Position numbers and translations under genes: made by a program. Under the pieces are notes generated by a model, which saw only the letters and a list, made by a program, of their open reading frames with translations, was not told the origin of the DNA and searched no databases. Shown here in pieces: positions 44,437 to 59,407 of a stretch of DNA of 64,000 nt. Origin of the DNA: Quadrisphaera sp. INWT6 (GTDB lineage Bacteria; Actinomycetota; Actinomycetes; Actinomycetales; Quadrisphaeraceae); contig NZ_VUOH01000001.1 in assembly GCF_015390235.1 (NCBI RefSeq), positions 930,001 to 994,000 on the forward strand, in the 5' to 3' direction. Positions within the stretch are counted from its first letter, which is position 1. Each line of letters opens with the position of its first letter.

Positions 44437-45129
44437 TCAGCGCAGGGCGTCGAGCACGGCCCGGTGCAGCCGGCGGTCGCTGAGCACGCGGAAGTGCCCC
44501 ACGGCGTCCAGCCGGACGTTGCGGGCCCCGGGCAGGTCGCGCGAGCGCGGGGTGGTGGGGTCGACGGCGCTGCGCACCGCCGTGATGCGGTCGTCCGCGC
44601 CGTGGGCGGCGGCCAGCCGGGCGATCAGCGGGTCGTCCGGACGGAACGCGCGCACCGAGCGCAGCAGCGGCACCCACCGGGCCAGTGACGAGCCGGCGAA
44701 CGGGGTGTTGACCGCCACCAGCCGCTCGAAGGCCGCGTCCTGGCCGCCGGGGGCTCCGCTCTCGGCATCCTGCACCAGGAGCAGCTTGCCCACCAGGCCG
44801 CCCTTGCTGTGCGCCACCAGCGCCGCGCCGCGCAGCCCCCGCTCGGCGGCGAAGCGGCGGACCAGGTCGGCGCCGTCGGGGATGCTCGCCCGCTGGAAGC
44901 CGAGGGCCTCCACGGCGTGCACCGCGTGCCCGGCCCCGCGCAGCGCCTCGGTGAGCGGTGCGAGGAACCGCCACGACTCGTAGACGCCGGGCACCAGCAC
45001 CACGTCGCGGCAGCCGGGCGCGGGCGGCCCGTCGTGCGGGGGCGAGCCCCGCCGCAGGCTCCGCACCTGCCAGCGCAGCGCGTAGACCCAGTCGGCCACC
45101 CACCACCACGCGACGGCGGCGCCGTTCAC
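44437..45129 (-). CDS. Alpha/beta hydrolase (triacylglycerol-lipase-like)
   Basis: This is a 230-residue protein. The oxyanion-type strand DVVLVPGVYESWRFLAPL is followed by a lipase elbow AALVAHSKGGLVGKLLL, nucleophile Ser in HSKGG, then VNTPFAGSSLARWV and a final His in DAVGHFRVLSDRRLH. A hydrophobic segment at the N-terminus (AAVAWWWVADWVYALRWQV) suggests membrane association. GTG 45129 overlaps the next hydrolase stop, so it is third and last gene after the two paralogous hydrolases. Confidence 0.82.
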   Translation of the reverse strand: MNGAAVAWWWVADWVYALRWQVRSLRRGSPPHDGPPAPGCRDVVLVPGVYESWRFLAPLTEALRGAGHAVHAVEALGFQRASIPDGADLVRRFAAERGLRGAALVAHSKGGLVGKLLLVQDAESGAPGGQDAAFERLVAVNTPFAGSSLARWVPLLRSVRAFRPDDPLIARLAAAHGADDRITAVRSAVDPTTPRSRDLPGARNVRLDAVGHFRVLSDRRLHRAVLDALR

Positions 45130-45857
45130 GCCGTCGGCCCGCCCACGGCCGCGGCCAGCTCGGCCGGGTGCGACCACTGCAGCACGTGGCAGCCGGGCAC
45201 CACCACGAGCCGGCCGCGGCGCGCCACCCGGGCCAGGTGCTCCGACCACCCGTCGGAGCAGAGCGGGTCGCGCTCGCCGTGCACGACGGTGACGGGGACG
45301 GCGACGTCGGGCAGGTGGTCCTCGACGCGGTGGCGCAGCACCGGGCCGACCGCGCGCAGGTAGGTGACCGGCCCGCACGCCAGGAGCGAGGCCAGCTGCA
45401 CCGGCAGAACCCCGAGCGGCTCGCGCACCAGGCTCGCGAGCATGCAGGCGGTCTGCCGCAGGAGGGTGCGGGCGCCGGCGTCCACGGTCGGCGTCACCGC
45501 GACCAGCCGCGCGACGGCGCCCGGGTGGCGCACGGCCAGCTCCACCGCGACCTGGCTGCCCATCGAGTGCCCGACGACGACGGCCGGCCCCACCCCCTGC
45601 TCCGCCAGCAGCGCCGCGACGGCGTCGGCGTGGTCGGCGATGCTGATCAGGGGGCGCAGCAGGCGGCCCGGGGCCCGCGGCGGGCGGGGGGAGCGGCCGT
45701 GCCCGAGCAGGTCCGGGGCGACGACCCGCCAGGTGCCCGCGAGCTCGGGGACCAGCCGCCGGAAGTACGCCGACGACGACCCGATCCCGTGCAGCAGGAC
45801 GACGGCGGGGGCGCCGGGCTCGCCCGCGGTGCGCACGTGAAGCGTCGGCGTGCTCAC
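45126..45857 (-). CDS. Alpha/beta hydrolase, tandem paralog 2
   Basis: This is a 243-residue protein: VVLLHGIGSSSAYFRRLVPEL, VVAPDLLGHGRSPRP, nucleophile Ser in VVVGHSMGSQVAVELAV, acid Asp in VVHGERDPLCSD, His in GCHVLQWSHPAEL. It is clearly homologous to the gene at 45854 along its whole length, including LACGPVTYLRAVGP versus LRCGPRTYLGTVGP. GTG 45857 was chosen and overlaps the neighbour by 4 bp. The substrate is unknown. Confidence 0.88.
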   Translation of the reverse strand: MSTPTLHVRTAGEPGAPAVVLLHGIGSSSAYFRRLVPELAGTWRVVAPDLLGHGRSPRPPRAPGRLLRPLISIADHADAVAALLAEQGVGPAVVVGHSMGSQVAVELAVRHPGAVARLVAVTPTVDAGARTLLRQTACMLASLVREPLGVLPVQLASLLACGPVTYLRAVGPVLRHRVEDHLPDVAVPVTVVHGERDPLCSDGWSEHLARVARRGRLVVVPGCHVLQWSHPAELAAAVGGPTA

Positions 45858-46633
45858 GCCCGACCCCGGTGGCGGCGGTCGGCGGCCTCGGCCGCGACCT
45901 CGACCAGCGCGGCGACGACCCCGGGGTGCGACCACTGCGCCACGTGGTGGGCACCCGGCACCTCCTGGACGCCGACCAGCAGCCCGGCCGGGACGCGCAG
46001 CGCCAGGCGGTCCAGCCAGGCGCGGGGCGCGACCGGGTCGTGCTGGCCCCGGGCGAGCAGCACCGGCGCGCTGGTGGAGGCCAGGTGCTCCTCGACGCGG
46101 TCCGACAGCATCGGACCGACCGTGCCGAGGTACGTCCGCGGACCGCAGCGCAGGTACGACGCCGCCTGCACCGGGGCCAGCGAGAGCGGCTCGCGCGGGC
46201 TGTTGCGGGCGAGGCGCAGCCCCTGCCGCAGGGGGCTGCGCGCCCGGTCGTCGGCGGTGGGGCCCAGCAGGACGGCGGCGCGGGCGGCTCCCGGGTGCCG
46301 CGCGAGCAGCGCGGCCACCACCTGGCCGCCCAGGGAGTGCCCGAGCAGCACGGGGCGCTGCGCGTCGCGCCCGGCGGGCTGCCCGGCCAGCCGCTCGGCC
46401 AGCAGGGCGGCGAGCGCGTCGGCGTGCTCGCGCACGGTCAGCGGGGCCCGCGGCCGCGGGGAGCGGCCGTGTCCAGCCAGGTCGGGGGCGAGCACGCGCC
46501 AGCGCTGCGCGAGCCGGTCGGCCAGCGGGCGGAAGTACGCGCCCGAGGAGCCGATGCCGTGCACCAGCACCACCGGAGCGGCGGCGGGGGACCCCAGCTC
46601 CTCGACCGCCAGCCGCTGCGCCGGGGTGCTCAG
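45854..46633 (-). CDS. Alpha/beta hydrolase, tandem paralog 1, probable CTG start
   Basis: This is a 259-residue protein: VVLVHGIGSSGAYFRPLADRL, APDLAGHGRSPRP, Ser in LLGHSLGGQVVAALLA, Asp in RGQHDPVAPR, His in GAHHVAQWSHPG. Alignment with its paralog (which begins VSTPTLHV) places the start at LSTPAQRL, whose first codon is CTG 46633 overlapping the DUF1844 stop as CTGA. GTG 46654 (25-bp overlap) and GTG 46606 are the canonical alternatives. Confidence 0.82.
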   Translation of the reverse strand: MSTPAQRLAVEELGSPAAAPVVLVHGIGSSGAYFRPLADRLAQRWRVLAPDLAGHGRSPRPRAPLTVREHADALAALLAERLAGQPAGRDAQRPVLLGHSLGGQVVAALLARHPGAARAAVLLGPTADDRARSPLRQGLRLARNSPREPLSLAPVQAASYLRCGPRTYLGTVGPMLSDRVEEHLASTSAPVLLARGQHDPVAPRAWLDRLALRVPAGLLVGVQEVPGAHHVAQWSHPGVVAALVEVAAEAADRRHRGRA

Positions 46634-47010
46634 CGGACCGGGCCGGTCCACTTCTCGCCGGGCCCGGCGCCGGGGGCGTCCGGGAAGGGGGAGGCCTCCT
46701 GGAAGGCGAGCTGCAGCGAGCGCAGGCCGTCGCGCAGGGCGCGGGCGTGCTGGTTCCCGATCTCGGGCGCCGCGGCGGTCACCAGGCCGGCCAGCGCCGT
46801 GATGAGCACCCGGGCCTCCCCGAGGTCGAGGTGGGCGCCCTCCTCGGCGTCCTCGGCGAGGCCGCACTTCACGGCGGCGGCGCTCATGAGGTGGACGGCG
46901 GCGGAGGTGACGACCTCGACGGCGGACACGTCGGCGATGTCGCGGACGGCGCGCGCCTCGTCGGTCCCGCCCTCGGCCGGGACGGTGCTGCTGGGCTGCG
47001 GGTCGCTCAC
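46630..47010 (-). CDS. DUF1844 protein
   Basis: This is a 126-residue protein with the DUF1844 core VSAVEVVTSAAVHLMSAAAVKCGLAEDAEE, DLGEARVLITALAGLVTAAAPEIG and LRDGLRSLQLAFQEAS. Its usual neighbour in actinobacteria is infC, which is also divergent here. Its function is unknown. A -10 (TAATGT) lies 6 bp before GTG 47010, so it is leaderless. It heads a coupled operon with three hydrolases. Confidence 0.9.
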   Translation of the reverse strand: MSDPQPSSTVPAEGGTDEARAVRDIADVSAVEVVTSAAVHLMSAAAVKCGLAEDAEEGAHLDLGEARVLITALAGLVTAAAPEIGNQHARALRDGLRSLQLAFQEASPFPDAPGAGPGEKWTGPVR

Positions 47011-47015
47011 ACTGC

Positions 47016-47022
47016 TACATTA
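47016..47022. promoter_or_regulatory. Overlapping divergent -10 boxes (DUF1844 and infC)
   Basis: TACATT on the plus strand (47016-47021) and TAATGT on the minus strand (47022-47017) share the same bases. The minus one serves the leaderless DUF1844 gene. The plus one would give infC a leader of about 285 nt. Only one polymerase could occupy the site at a time. Confidence 0.5.
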
Positions 47023-47057
47023 GGCGACTGACCGACCGCGACCTCGAGCGCGCACCC

Positions 47058-47101
47058 GCACCGGACCCCGTCCGGAGCGAGCGCCGCACGGGGTCCGGTG
47101 C
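47058..47101 (+). promoter_or_regulatory. Leader hairpin of the infC-rpmI-rplT mRNA
   Basis: Perfect 14-bp arms GCACCGGACCCCGT (47058-47071) and inverse (47088-47101) have a 16-nt loop in the long 5' leader of infC. This operon is autoregulated through its leader by L20 or IF-3 in other bacteria. Here the hairpin is a candidate attenuator or protein-binding site. The rest of the leader to 47311 has no convincing ORF. Confidence 0.5.
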
Positions 47102-47311
47102 GCCAAGTGGAGGCCTCCTCCCACCCGCGTCGGCCCTCCCGGGCCGCCGGGTCCCCGGTCCACCGCACCGCCCCGGAAGTTCTCGGAGCGCGTGCGGCTC
47201 TCGAGCGACGCCCCGCGCCGCACGAGCCGGGTCAGGCCCTCGCGACGCGTCCGCCGGGGGAGACCCTTCCCGCGACGGTGGTTCCCAGCCCGTCGTGAAG
47301 GAGCAAGGCAC

Positions 47312-48558
47312 ATCAGCGAACCGCGCATCAACGACCGCATCCGCGTCCCCGAGGTGCGGCTGGTCGGGCCGAACGGTGAGCAGGTCGGGATCGTGCGCGT
47401 CGAGGACGCGCTGCGCCTGGCGGAGGAGGCCGACCTCGACCTGGTCGAGGTCGCCCCGAGGCGAAGCCCCCGGTCTGCAAGCTCATGGACTTCGGGAAGT
47501 TCAAGTACGAGTCCGCGATGAAGGACCGCGAGGCTCGGAAGAACCAGTCGAACACCGTGCTGAAGACCGTCCGGCTGCGCCTGAAGATCGACCCGCACGA
47601 CTACGAGACCAAGAAGGTCTTCGCCCAGAAGTTCCTCGAGGGCGGCGACAAGGTCAAGGTCATGATCATGTTCCGCGGCCGCGAGCAGTCGCGCCCGGAG
47701 ATGGGCCTGCGCCTGCTCCAGCGGTTCGCGAACGACGTCGTGGACTTCGGCTCCATCGAGTCGAGCCCGCAGCAGGACGGCCGCAACATGGTCATGGTCA
47801 TGAGCCCCTCGCGGCGCAAGGCCGACGTGAAGTCGGAGCAGAAGGCCGAGCAGCGCACCAAGCGCGACGCCGACCGCACCGCCCGCATCGAGCGCGCCGA
47901 GAAGGTCGCTGCCGAGCAGGCCGAGAAGGAGCAGGCGGCCCCCGCCCCCGCTCCCGAGGTCTCCCCGATCATCGCCGAGGGCGACGAGCCGCTGTTCGTC
48001 CGCCGCGCCCCGTCCGCCGCGCCCGCCCCGGCCGCAGCCGGCGGCCGCGAGGGCTCCTCGCGCCCCTACGGCGGCCCGCCCTCCCGCGGCGGCGACCGCT
48101 TCGAGCGCCCGTCGCGGCCCGACCGCTTCGAGCGTCCGGGCTCGGACCGTCCCGAGCGGTCGGACCGGCCGGAGCGCTTCGAGCGTCCCGGGTCGGACCG
48201 TCCCGAGCGGTCGGACCGCCCCGAGCGCTTCGAGCGCCCGGACCGGCCCGCGGCCACCCGCGGCACGAGCCCGGGGGCGCCGTCGCGCCCGCTGCGGCCC
48301 GCGCCGCGTCCGGCCACGGCCCCGGGCAGCGCCACCCCCGCCGGCCCGGGCGCGCGCCCGGCCCCGGCCGGTCGCCCGGCACCGGGCCCGTCGGCTCCCC
48401 GCGAGGGCGCAGCACCCGCTGCTCCCGTCCCGGGCGGCGCTCCGGCGCCGCGGCCCCCGGCGGCCCGCCCGGCGGGTGACACCCCCGGACCGCGGCCGGT
48501 GCCGCGCCCGGCCCCGCGTCCCGCACGCCCCACGGCCCCGCCGCCCTCGGACGACTGA
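47312..48558 (+). CDS. infC: Translation initiation factor IF-3, AUC start, long C-terminal extension, one frame break
   Basis: IF-3 binds the 30S subunit and proofreads the start codon. The N-domain is [20 protein letters not shown] with [22 protein letters not shown]. After the break come [20 protein letters not shown] and the C-domain [18 protein letters not shown] through [16 protein letters not shown]. The frame slips in GCCCCGAGGCG near 47453-47463; one missing G restores [10 protein letters not shown]. The start is ATC 47312 with SD AAGGAG, as in other actinobacterial infC genes. About 215 extra C-terminal residues are disordered and rich in Pro, Arg and Ala. Confidence 0.93.
48097..48246 (+). 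repeat. 51-bp tandem repeat in the infC tail
   Basis: Two full units (48124-48174 and 48175-48225) encode [17 protein letters not shown]. They are flanked by a shortened unit at 48097-48123 and a partial one from 48226. Units are nearly identical in DNA, which implies recent duplication. Confidence 0.85.
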
Positions 48559-48585
48559 GGTCGCACCGGGGCTGAGGAGCCCACG

Positions 48586-48609
48586 GCCCGGGAGGAGACC
48601 CTCCCGGGC
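48586..48609 (+). terminator. Hairpin between infC and rpmI
   Basis: GCCCGGGAGG and its exact inverse (48586-48595, 48600-48609) have loop AGAC, without a T-run. It may partly terminate or process the mRNA so that rpmI-rplT are expressed differently from infC. Confidence 0.5.
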
Positions 48610-48670
48610 GCACGCAGCACGGAAGCCGGGCACGCACCCTGCCCGGGCATCAACCAGGAGGACGGTCACC

Positions 48671-48865
48671 ATGCCGAAGATGAAGACCCACAGCGGCGCC
48701 AAGAAGCGCTTCAAGGTCACCGGGTCGGGCAAGATCACGCGCGAGCGCACCAACCTGCGCCACCTGCTCGAGGTCAAGTCGAGCCGCCGCAAGCGCGCTC
48801 TGGCCGTCGACACCGAGCTCTCCCCGGCCGACGTCGGGCGCGCCAAGCGCCTGCTCGGCCTCTGA
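48671..48865 (+). CDS. rpmI: 50S ribosomal protein L35
   Basis: This is a 64-residue protein of normal length: [20 protein letters not shown] start, the basic [15 protein letters not shown] core and GRAKRLLGL end. ATG 48671 has a strong SD, AGGAGGAC. It lies between infC and rplT in the usual order. Confidence 0.97.
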   Translation: MPKMKTHSGAKKRFKVTGSGKITRERTNLRHLLEVKSSRRKRALAVDTELSPADVGRAKRLLGL

Positions 48866-48951
48866 CCTCCGCGCACCTCGCGCCCCGCCCGAGCCGCTGA
48901 CCAGCGGCCGGGCGCCCCACACCACCCCCGAGAAGACCCAGGAGCACCCCC

Positions 48952-49341
48952 GTGGCACGCGTCAAGCGGGCAGTGAACGCCCAGAAGAAGCGCCGCACCA
49001 CCCTCGAGCGCGCCAGCGGCTACCGCGGCCAGCGCTCGCGGCTGTACCGCAAGGCCAAGGAGCAGGTCACCCACTCCCTCGTCTACGCGTACCGCGACCG
49101 CCGCGCCCGCAAGGGCGACTTCCGCCGCCTGTGGATCCAGCGCATCAACGCCGCGGTCCGCGACAACGGCATGACCTACAACCGCTTCATCCAGGGCCTC
49201 AAGGCCGCGGGTGTCGAGGTCGACCGCCGCATGCTCGCCGAGCTCGCCGTGAGCGACCCGGCCGCCTTCACCGCGCTGGTGGGCACGGCTCGCGCCGCCC
49301 TCCCCGCGGACACCTCGGCCCCCGCCGCCTCGGCGGCCTGA
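48952..49341 (+). CDS. rplT: 50S ribosomal protein L20
   Basis: This is a 129-residue protein: [61 protein letters not shown] and [20 protein letters not shown]. It is essential for 50S assembly and often autoregulates this operon. GTG 48952 has an AGGAG-type SD. The C-terminal 15 residues are an Ala/Pro tail. Confidence 0.97.
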   Translation: MARVKRAVNAQKKRRTTLERASGYRGQRSRLYRKAKEQVTHSLVYAYRDRRARKGDFRRLWIQRINAAVRDNGMTYNRFIQGLKAAGVEVDRRMLAELAVSDPAAFTALVGTARAALPADTSAPAASAA

Positions 49342-49385
49342 GGGCCGGTCGGAGCAGCGGTCCGGCGGGGTCGGGAGAGCGCGGC

Positions 49386-50438
49386 GTGACGGGTGCGGGC
49401 AGCACCGCCCGGGTGGCCACCACCCGGGCGGTGCCGGAGGTGGCCCTGGCCAACCCCCGCGCCGACCGCGTGCGCTCCCTGGCCCGCCTGGCCACGGCCC
49501 CGGGGCGCGAGCGCTCCGGGGCCTTCCTCGCCGAGGGCCCGCAGGCGGTCCGCGAGGCGCTGGCGGCCCCGGCCCCGCACCGCGTGCGGACCGTCGTGGC
49601 CGTCCCCGCGGCCCTCGAGAAGCACCCCGAGCTCGGCCCCGGCGCCTCCCGCGCCGGGGCCGAGCTGCTGACCTGCACCGACGAGGTCCTCCGAGCCCTG
49701 TCGGGCACCCGCACCCCCCAGGGCGTCGTCGCCGTGTGCGACGCCGTCCGCCCCGACCTCGACGCCGTCCTGCGCGGCGCGGACCGCTCGACCGGCAGCC
49801 CCGGTCCGCCGGCCCTGGTGGCGCTGCTCGCCCGCGTCCAGGACCCGGGCAACGCCGGCACCGTCATCCGCGTCGCCGACGCCGCGGGCGCCGGGGCGGC
49901 CGTCCTGACCCGCGGCAGCGTCGACGTCCACAACCCGAAGGTGGTCCGCTCGACCGCGGGCAGCCTCTTCCACCTCGACGTCGTCCAGGGGGTCGACGCC
50001 GCTGCGTCCGTCGAGGCCCTGCGCGCCGCCGGCCTCGTGGTGCTCGCCACCGACGGCGTCCCCGGACGGGGCAGCGCCGACCTCGACGAGCTCCTCGACG
50101 ACGCCGCCGCCGGCACCGGACCGCTGCTCGGGCCGACGGCCTGGCTGTTCGGCAACGAGGCCAGCGGCCTGTCGCCCGCCGAGCGCGAGCTGGCCGACCT
50201 GGCCGTGCGCGTGCCCCTCCACGGGTCCGCCGAGAGCCTGAACCTCGCCACCGCCGCGGCCGTCTGCCTGTACGCCAGCGCGCGGGCCCAGCGGACGGCC
50301 CAGCGCGCGGCCCGGCGGGGAGCCCGCCGCGACGCGCCGGAGGGCCTCGGCGGGTCCGCGGGCGCCGTCGTCCACACTGGTCCCGTGGAGGAGACGACGC
50401 CCCCGGGCGGCGCCGGCGCGGCGGAGCGGCTGCCGTGA
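49386..50438 (+). CDS. TrmH/SpoU family RNA 2'-O-methyltransferase
   Basis: This is a 350-residue protein. The N-terminal L30-like RNA-binding domain (NPRADRVRSLARLATAPGRER, FLAEGPQAVREAL) is followed by a knotted SPOUT domain: motif 1 QDPGNAGTVIRVADAAGA, motif 2 WLFGNEASGLSPAE and motif 3 VPLHGSAESLNLATAAAVCLY. It acts on rRNA or tRNA; the position in this operon is conserved in actinobacteria. GTG 49386 was chosen. A 50-residue Ala/Arg/Gly tail follows the fold. Confidence 0.9.
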   Translation: MTGAGSTARVATTRAVPEVALANPRADRVRSLARLATAPGRERSGAFLAEGPQAVREALAAPAPHRVRTVVAVPAALEKHPELGPGASRAGAELLTCTDEVLRALSGTRTPQGVVAVCDAVRPDLDAVLRGADRSTGSPGPPALVALLARVQDPGNAGTVIRVADAAGAGAAVLTRGSVDVHNPKVVRSTAGSLFHLDVVQGVDAAASVEALRAAGLVVLATDGVPGRGSADLDELLDDAAAGTGPLLGPTAWLFGNEASGLSPAERELADLAVRVPLHGSAESLNLATAAAVCLYASARAQRTAQRAARRGARRDAPEGLGGSAGAVVHTGPVEETTPPGGAGAAERLP

Positions 50439-50815
50439 CCGAGACCGTGCTGCCCTGCGGCCCCGAAGCCGCCGGTCAGGCCCGCCGGCTCGTGGCGCGG
50501 GCCTGCCAGGACGCGCACCTGCCCCCGGACACCTGCGACAGCGCCCTGCTGTGCACCAGCGAGCTGGTCACCAACGCCATCGTCCACGGCCGCTCCGACG
50601 TCAGGCTGTGGGTGAGCACCGCTCCCGGGCTGGTGCGCATCGAGGTCGGTGACGACAACTCCCGCCACCCCCACCTGCAGCCCGCCGACGACGGCGCGCT
50701 CGACGGGCGGGGCCTGTTCATCGTCGACCTGCTCACCACGCGGTGGGGCGTCCGCGACGACAGCATCGGCAAGATCGTGTGGTTCGAGCTCCACGTCGGG
50801 AGCGCCCCCGCCTGA
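50435..50815 (+). CDS. ATP-binding protein (anti-sigma/SpoIIAB-like HATPase)
   Basis: This is a 126-residue single HATPase_c domain: N box LLCTSELVTNAIVHGRSDVRLWV, then IEVGDDNSRHPHLQPADDGALDGRGLFIVDLL with the G-box-like GRGLFIV. It resembles the RsbW/SpoIIAB serine kinases common in actinobacteria. GTG 50435 overlaps the methylase stop. No sigma factor or anti-anti-sigma gene is nearby, so its partner is encoded elsewhere. Confidence 0.87.
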   Translation: MTETVLPCGPEAAGQARRLVARACQDAHLPPDTCDSALLCTSELVTNAIVHGRSDVRLWVSTAPGLVRIEVGDDNSRHPHLQPADDGALDGRGLFIVDLLTTRWGVRDDSIGKIVWFELHVGSAPA

Positions 50816-50880
50816 CCGGCGGCCCCGCGGGAGTGACTGCGGAACGTCACCACTGGTGACGCGCCACTCCCGGGCGGGGG

Positions 50881-50886
50881 TACGGT
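50881..50886 (+). promoter_or_regulatory. -10 box of the PAS-kinase gene
   Basis: TACGGT lies 6 bp before GTG 50893, the standard spacing for a leaderless transcript. It indicates a promoter internal to the translation-gene block. Confidence 0.5.
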
Positions 50887-50892
50887 CGCCGC

Positions 50893-52006
50893 GTGGACGG
50901 TGCCCGGGACCTCGTCGACGAGCTCCCCGACGGCCTCGTCGTCGTCGGTGCCGACGCGCGCGTGCAGGTGGTCAACGCCAGCGCGGAGCGCTGCACCGGC
51001 ATCCGCCGCGAGGACCTGCTGGGCCGTGACGTGCGCACGGCCCTGCCGCTCCAGGACACGACCGGCCGCGACTGGTGGGCCTGCACCGACCCGTTCCGCG
51101 GCCTCGCGACCCGCACCGGGCACCGCGAGCGCCTGCTGGTGCTGCCGGGAGACCACGAGGTGCTGGTCACGGCGCGCTACGTGCGCAGCGGGCGCAGCGC
51201 ACCGGTGGAGCGGGTGGTGCTGCAGCTGCGCGACACCGAGGCGCGCCGGAGGCTGGGAGAACGACCACGCCGGGCTGATCTCGACGGTGGCGCACGAGCT
51301 GCGCTCGCCGCTGACGTCGGTGAAGGGCTTCACGTCCACGATGCTGCGCCGCTGGGAGCGCCTCACGGACGCGCAGAAGCGGCTGATGCTGGAGACGGTG
51401 GAGGCCGACGCCGACCGGGTCACCCGCCTCATCGCCGAGCTGCTCGACATCTCCCGCATGGACGCGGGGCGCCTGGAGGTGAAGCGCCAGGTGGTCGACC
51501 TGCCGGCGATGGTGCGCGGACAGGTCGACCGGATGGTGGCCACCGGGCAGCCCGCCGAGAGGTTCCGGGTGGCGCTCGCCTCGCCGCTGCCGGAGGTGTG
51601 GGCCGACCCCGACCGGCTGGAGCAGGTGCTGTCGAACCTGGTCGGCAACGCGGTGCGCCACGGCGCCGGGACGATCGACCTGGTGGTGGCCGCGGACCCC
51701 GACGGCGACGGCGTGGCCGTGGTGGTCGACGACGAGGGCGAGGGCATCCCGGCGGAGCACATCGGCGTCGTCTTCACCAAGTTCTGGCGGGGCTCGCGGC
51801 GCGGGGGCACGGGCCTGGGCCTGTACGTGGTGCGCGGCCTGGTGGAGGCCCACGGCGGGCGGATCACCGTCGGCGCCTCCCCGGCGGGAGGCGCTCGGTT
51901 CCGGTTCACGCTGCCGGCCGCCGTCCCCGACTTCGTGCAGCTGCCGCCGACGGCGCTGGTGGACCGCCGGCGGGGCGCGGACCGGCGGGCGACCAGCCGG
52001 GGCTGA
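50893..52006 (+). CDS. Soluble PAS-domain sensor histidine kinase, one frame break
   Basis: The N-terminal PAS domain is LVDELPDGLVVVGADARVQVVNASAERCTGI. In the next frame, HisKA has the phospho-His in STVAHELRSPLTSVKGF, and HATPase has VLSNLVGNAVRHGAGTI, VDDEGEGIP and GTGLGLYVVRGLVEAHGG. Frames meet at GAGGCTGGGAGAACG near 51253-51263; one surplus G explains it and gives RRRLENDHAGL. About 370 residues; no membrane segment, so a cytoplasmic sensor. No response regulator is adjacent. Confidence 0.87.
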
Positions 52007-52079
52007 CCCGCTCCCCGCGGCTGGCCCGCCGGGGTGGTGGCCCGAGCGGGCGCCGACCGCGCTCTGGCAGGCTTGCCCG

Positions 52080-58190
<6,111 letters not shown>

Positions 58191-58194
<4 letters not shown>

Positions 58195-59407
58195 CCAGCT
58201 CGACCGACCGCGCGGACCGCGCCGTCCGCACGGGCGTCACCGCCCCGCCGGGTTCCGCGCCGCCGGCACCACCGCCGGTCTCAAGGCCAGCGGGAAGCCC
58301 GACCTCGCCCTCGTGGTCAACGACGGTCCCCGCCACGACGCCGCGGTGGTGCTCACCACCAACCGCGTGCAGGCGGCGCCCGTGAGGTGGACCCGCCAGG
58401 CGCTGTCCGACGGTCGCTGCGACGCCGTGGTGCTGAACTCCGGCGGGGCCAACGCCTGCACCGGCGCCCCGGGCTTCGTCGACACCCACGCGACGGCCGA
58501 GGCCGTGGCCACGGCCCTCGGGGTCGGCGCCGCGGACGTCGCCGTCTGCTCCACCGGGCTGATCGGCGAGCGCCTGCCGATGGAGAAGCTGCTCGCCGGC
58601 GTCACCGCGGCAGCGGCGGCGCTCGACGGCTCCGGCGCGCAGGGCGGCGCGGACGCGGCCACCGCGATCATGACCACCGACTCGGTCTCGAAGCAGGCCG
58701 TGGTGCACGTGGACGGCGCCGACGGCGCTCCCGCGTGGAGCGTCGGCGGGATGGCCAAGGGCGCGGGCATGCTCGCCCCCGGGCTGGCCACGATGCTCGT
58801 CGTCGTCACCACCGACGCCGTGGCCGAGCCCGCCGTGCTCGACGCGGTGCTCCGCGCGGCCACCCGGGTCACCTTCGACAGGGTCGACTCCGACGGCTGC
58901 ATGAGCACCAACGACACCGTGCTCCTCCTGGCCTCCGGGGCGTCGGGCGCCGCGCCCACGGGGGAGGCGCTGCGCGAGGCCGTCACCGCGGTCTGCGCCG
59001 ACCTCGCCCGCCAGCTCGTGGCCGACGCCGAGGGCGCCAGCCACGACGTCGCCGTCGAGGTGGTCGGCGCGGCCTCCGAGGCCGACGCCGTCGAGGTGGC
59101 CCGCGCGGTCACCCGCTCCAACCTCCTCAAGGCCGCGATCTTCGGCGGCGACCCGAACTGGGGCCGCGTGCTGGCGGCAGTGGGCACCACCGCCGCCGCC
59201 TTCGACGCGGACGCCCTCGACGTCTCCTTCAACGGCGTCCAGGTCTGCCGCGCCGGCGGGATCGGCGACGACCGCTCCGGGGTCGACCTGTCGGGCCGCG
59301 AGGTGCGCATCGTGGTCGACCTCCACGCGGGCGGGCAGTCCGCGGTGGTGTGGACCAACGACCTCACCCACGACTACGTCCACGAGAACAGCGCGTACTC
59401 GACGTGA
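58191..59407 (+). CDS. argJ: Glutamate N-acetyltransferase/amino-acid acetyltransferase, one frame break
   Basis: ArgJ recycles the acetyl group from N-acetylornithine to glutamate. It has [50 protein letters not shown] and the autocleavage site [13 protein letters not shown] (Thr nucleophile), then [15 protein letters not shown] and [14 protein letters not shown]. The start [19 protein letters not shown] is in another frame; the frames join at CCGCCCCGCCGG near 58240-58250, where one missing C restores [10 protein letters not shown]. About 405 residues if repaired. ATG 58191 overlaps the ACT gene stop. Confidence 0.94.

Noticed and set aside
47060..47300. A leader peptide or upstream infC extension in the 5' region
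   Set aside because: Open frames there are Arg/Pro-rich, start without ribosome binding sites and cross the perfect stem; the AAGGAG-spaced ATC start explains the gene better.
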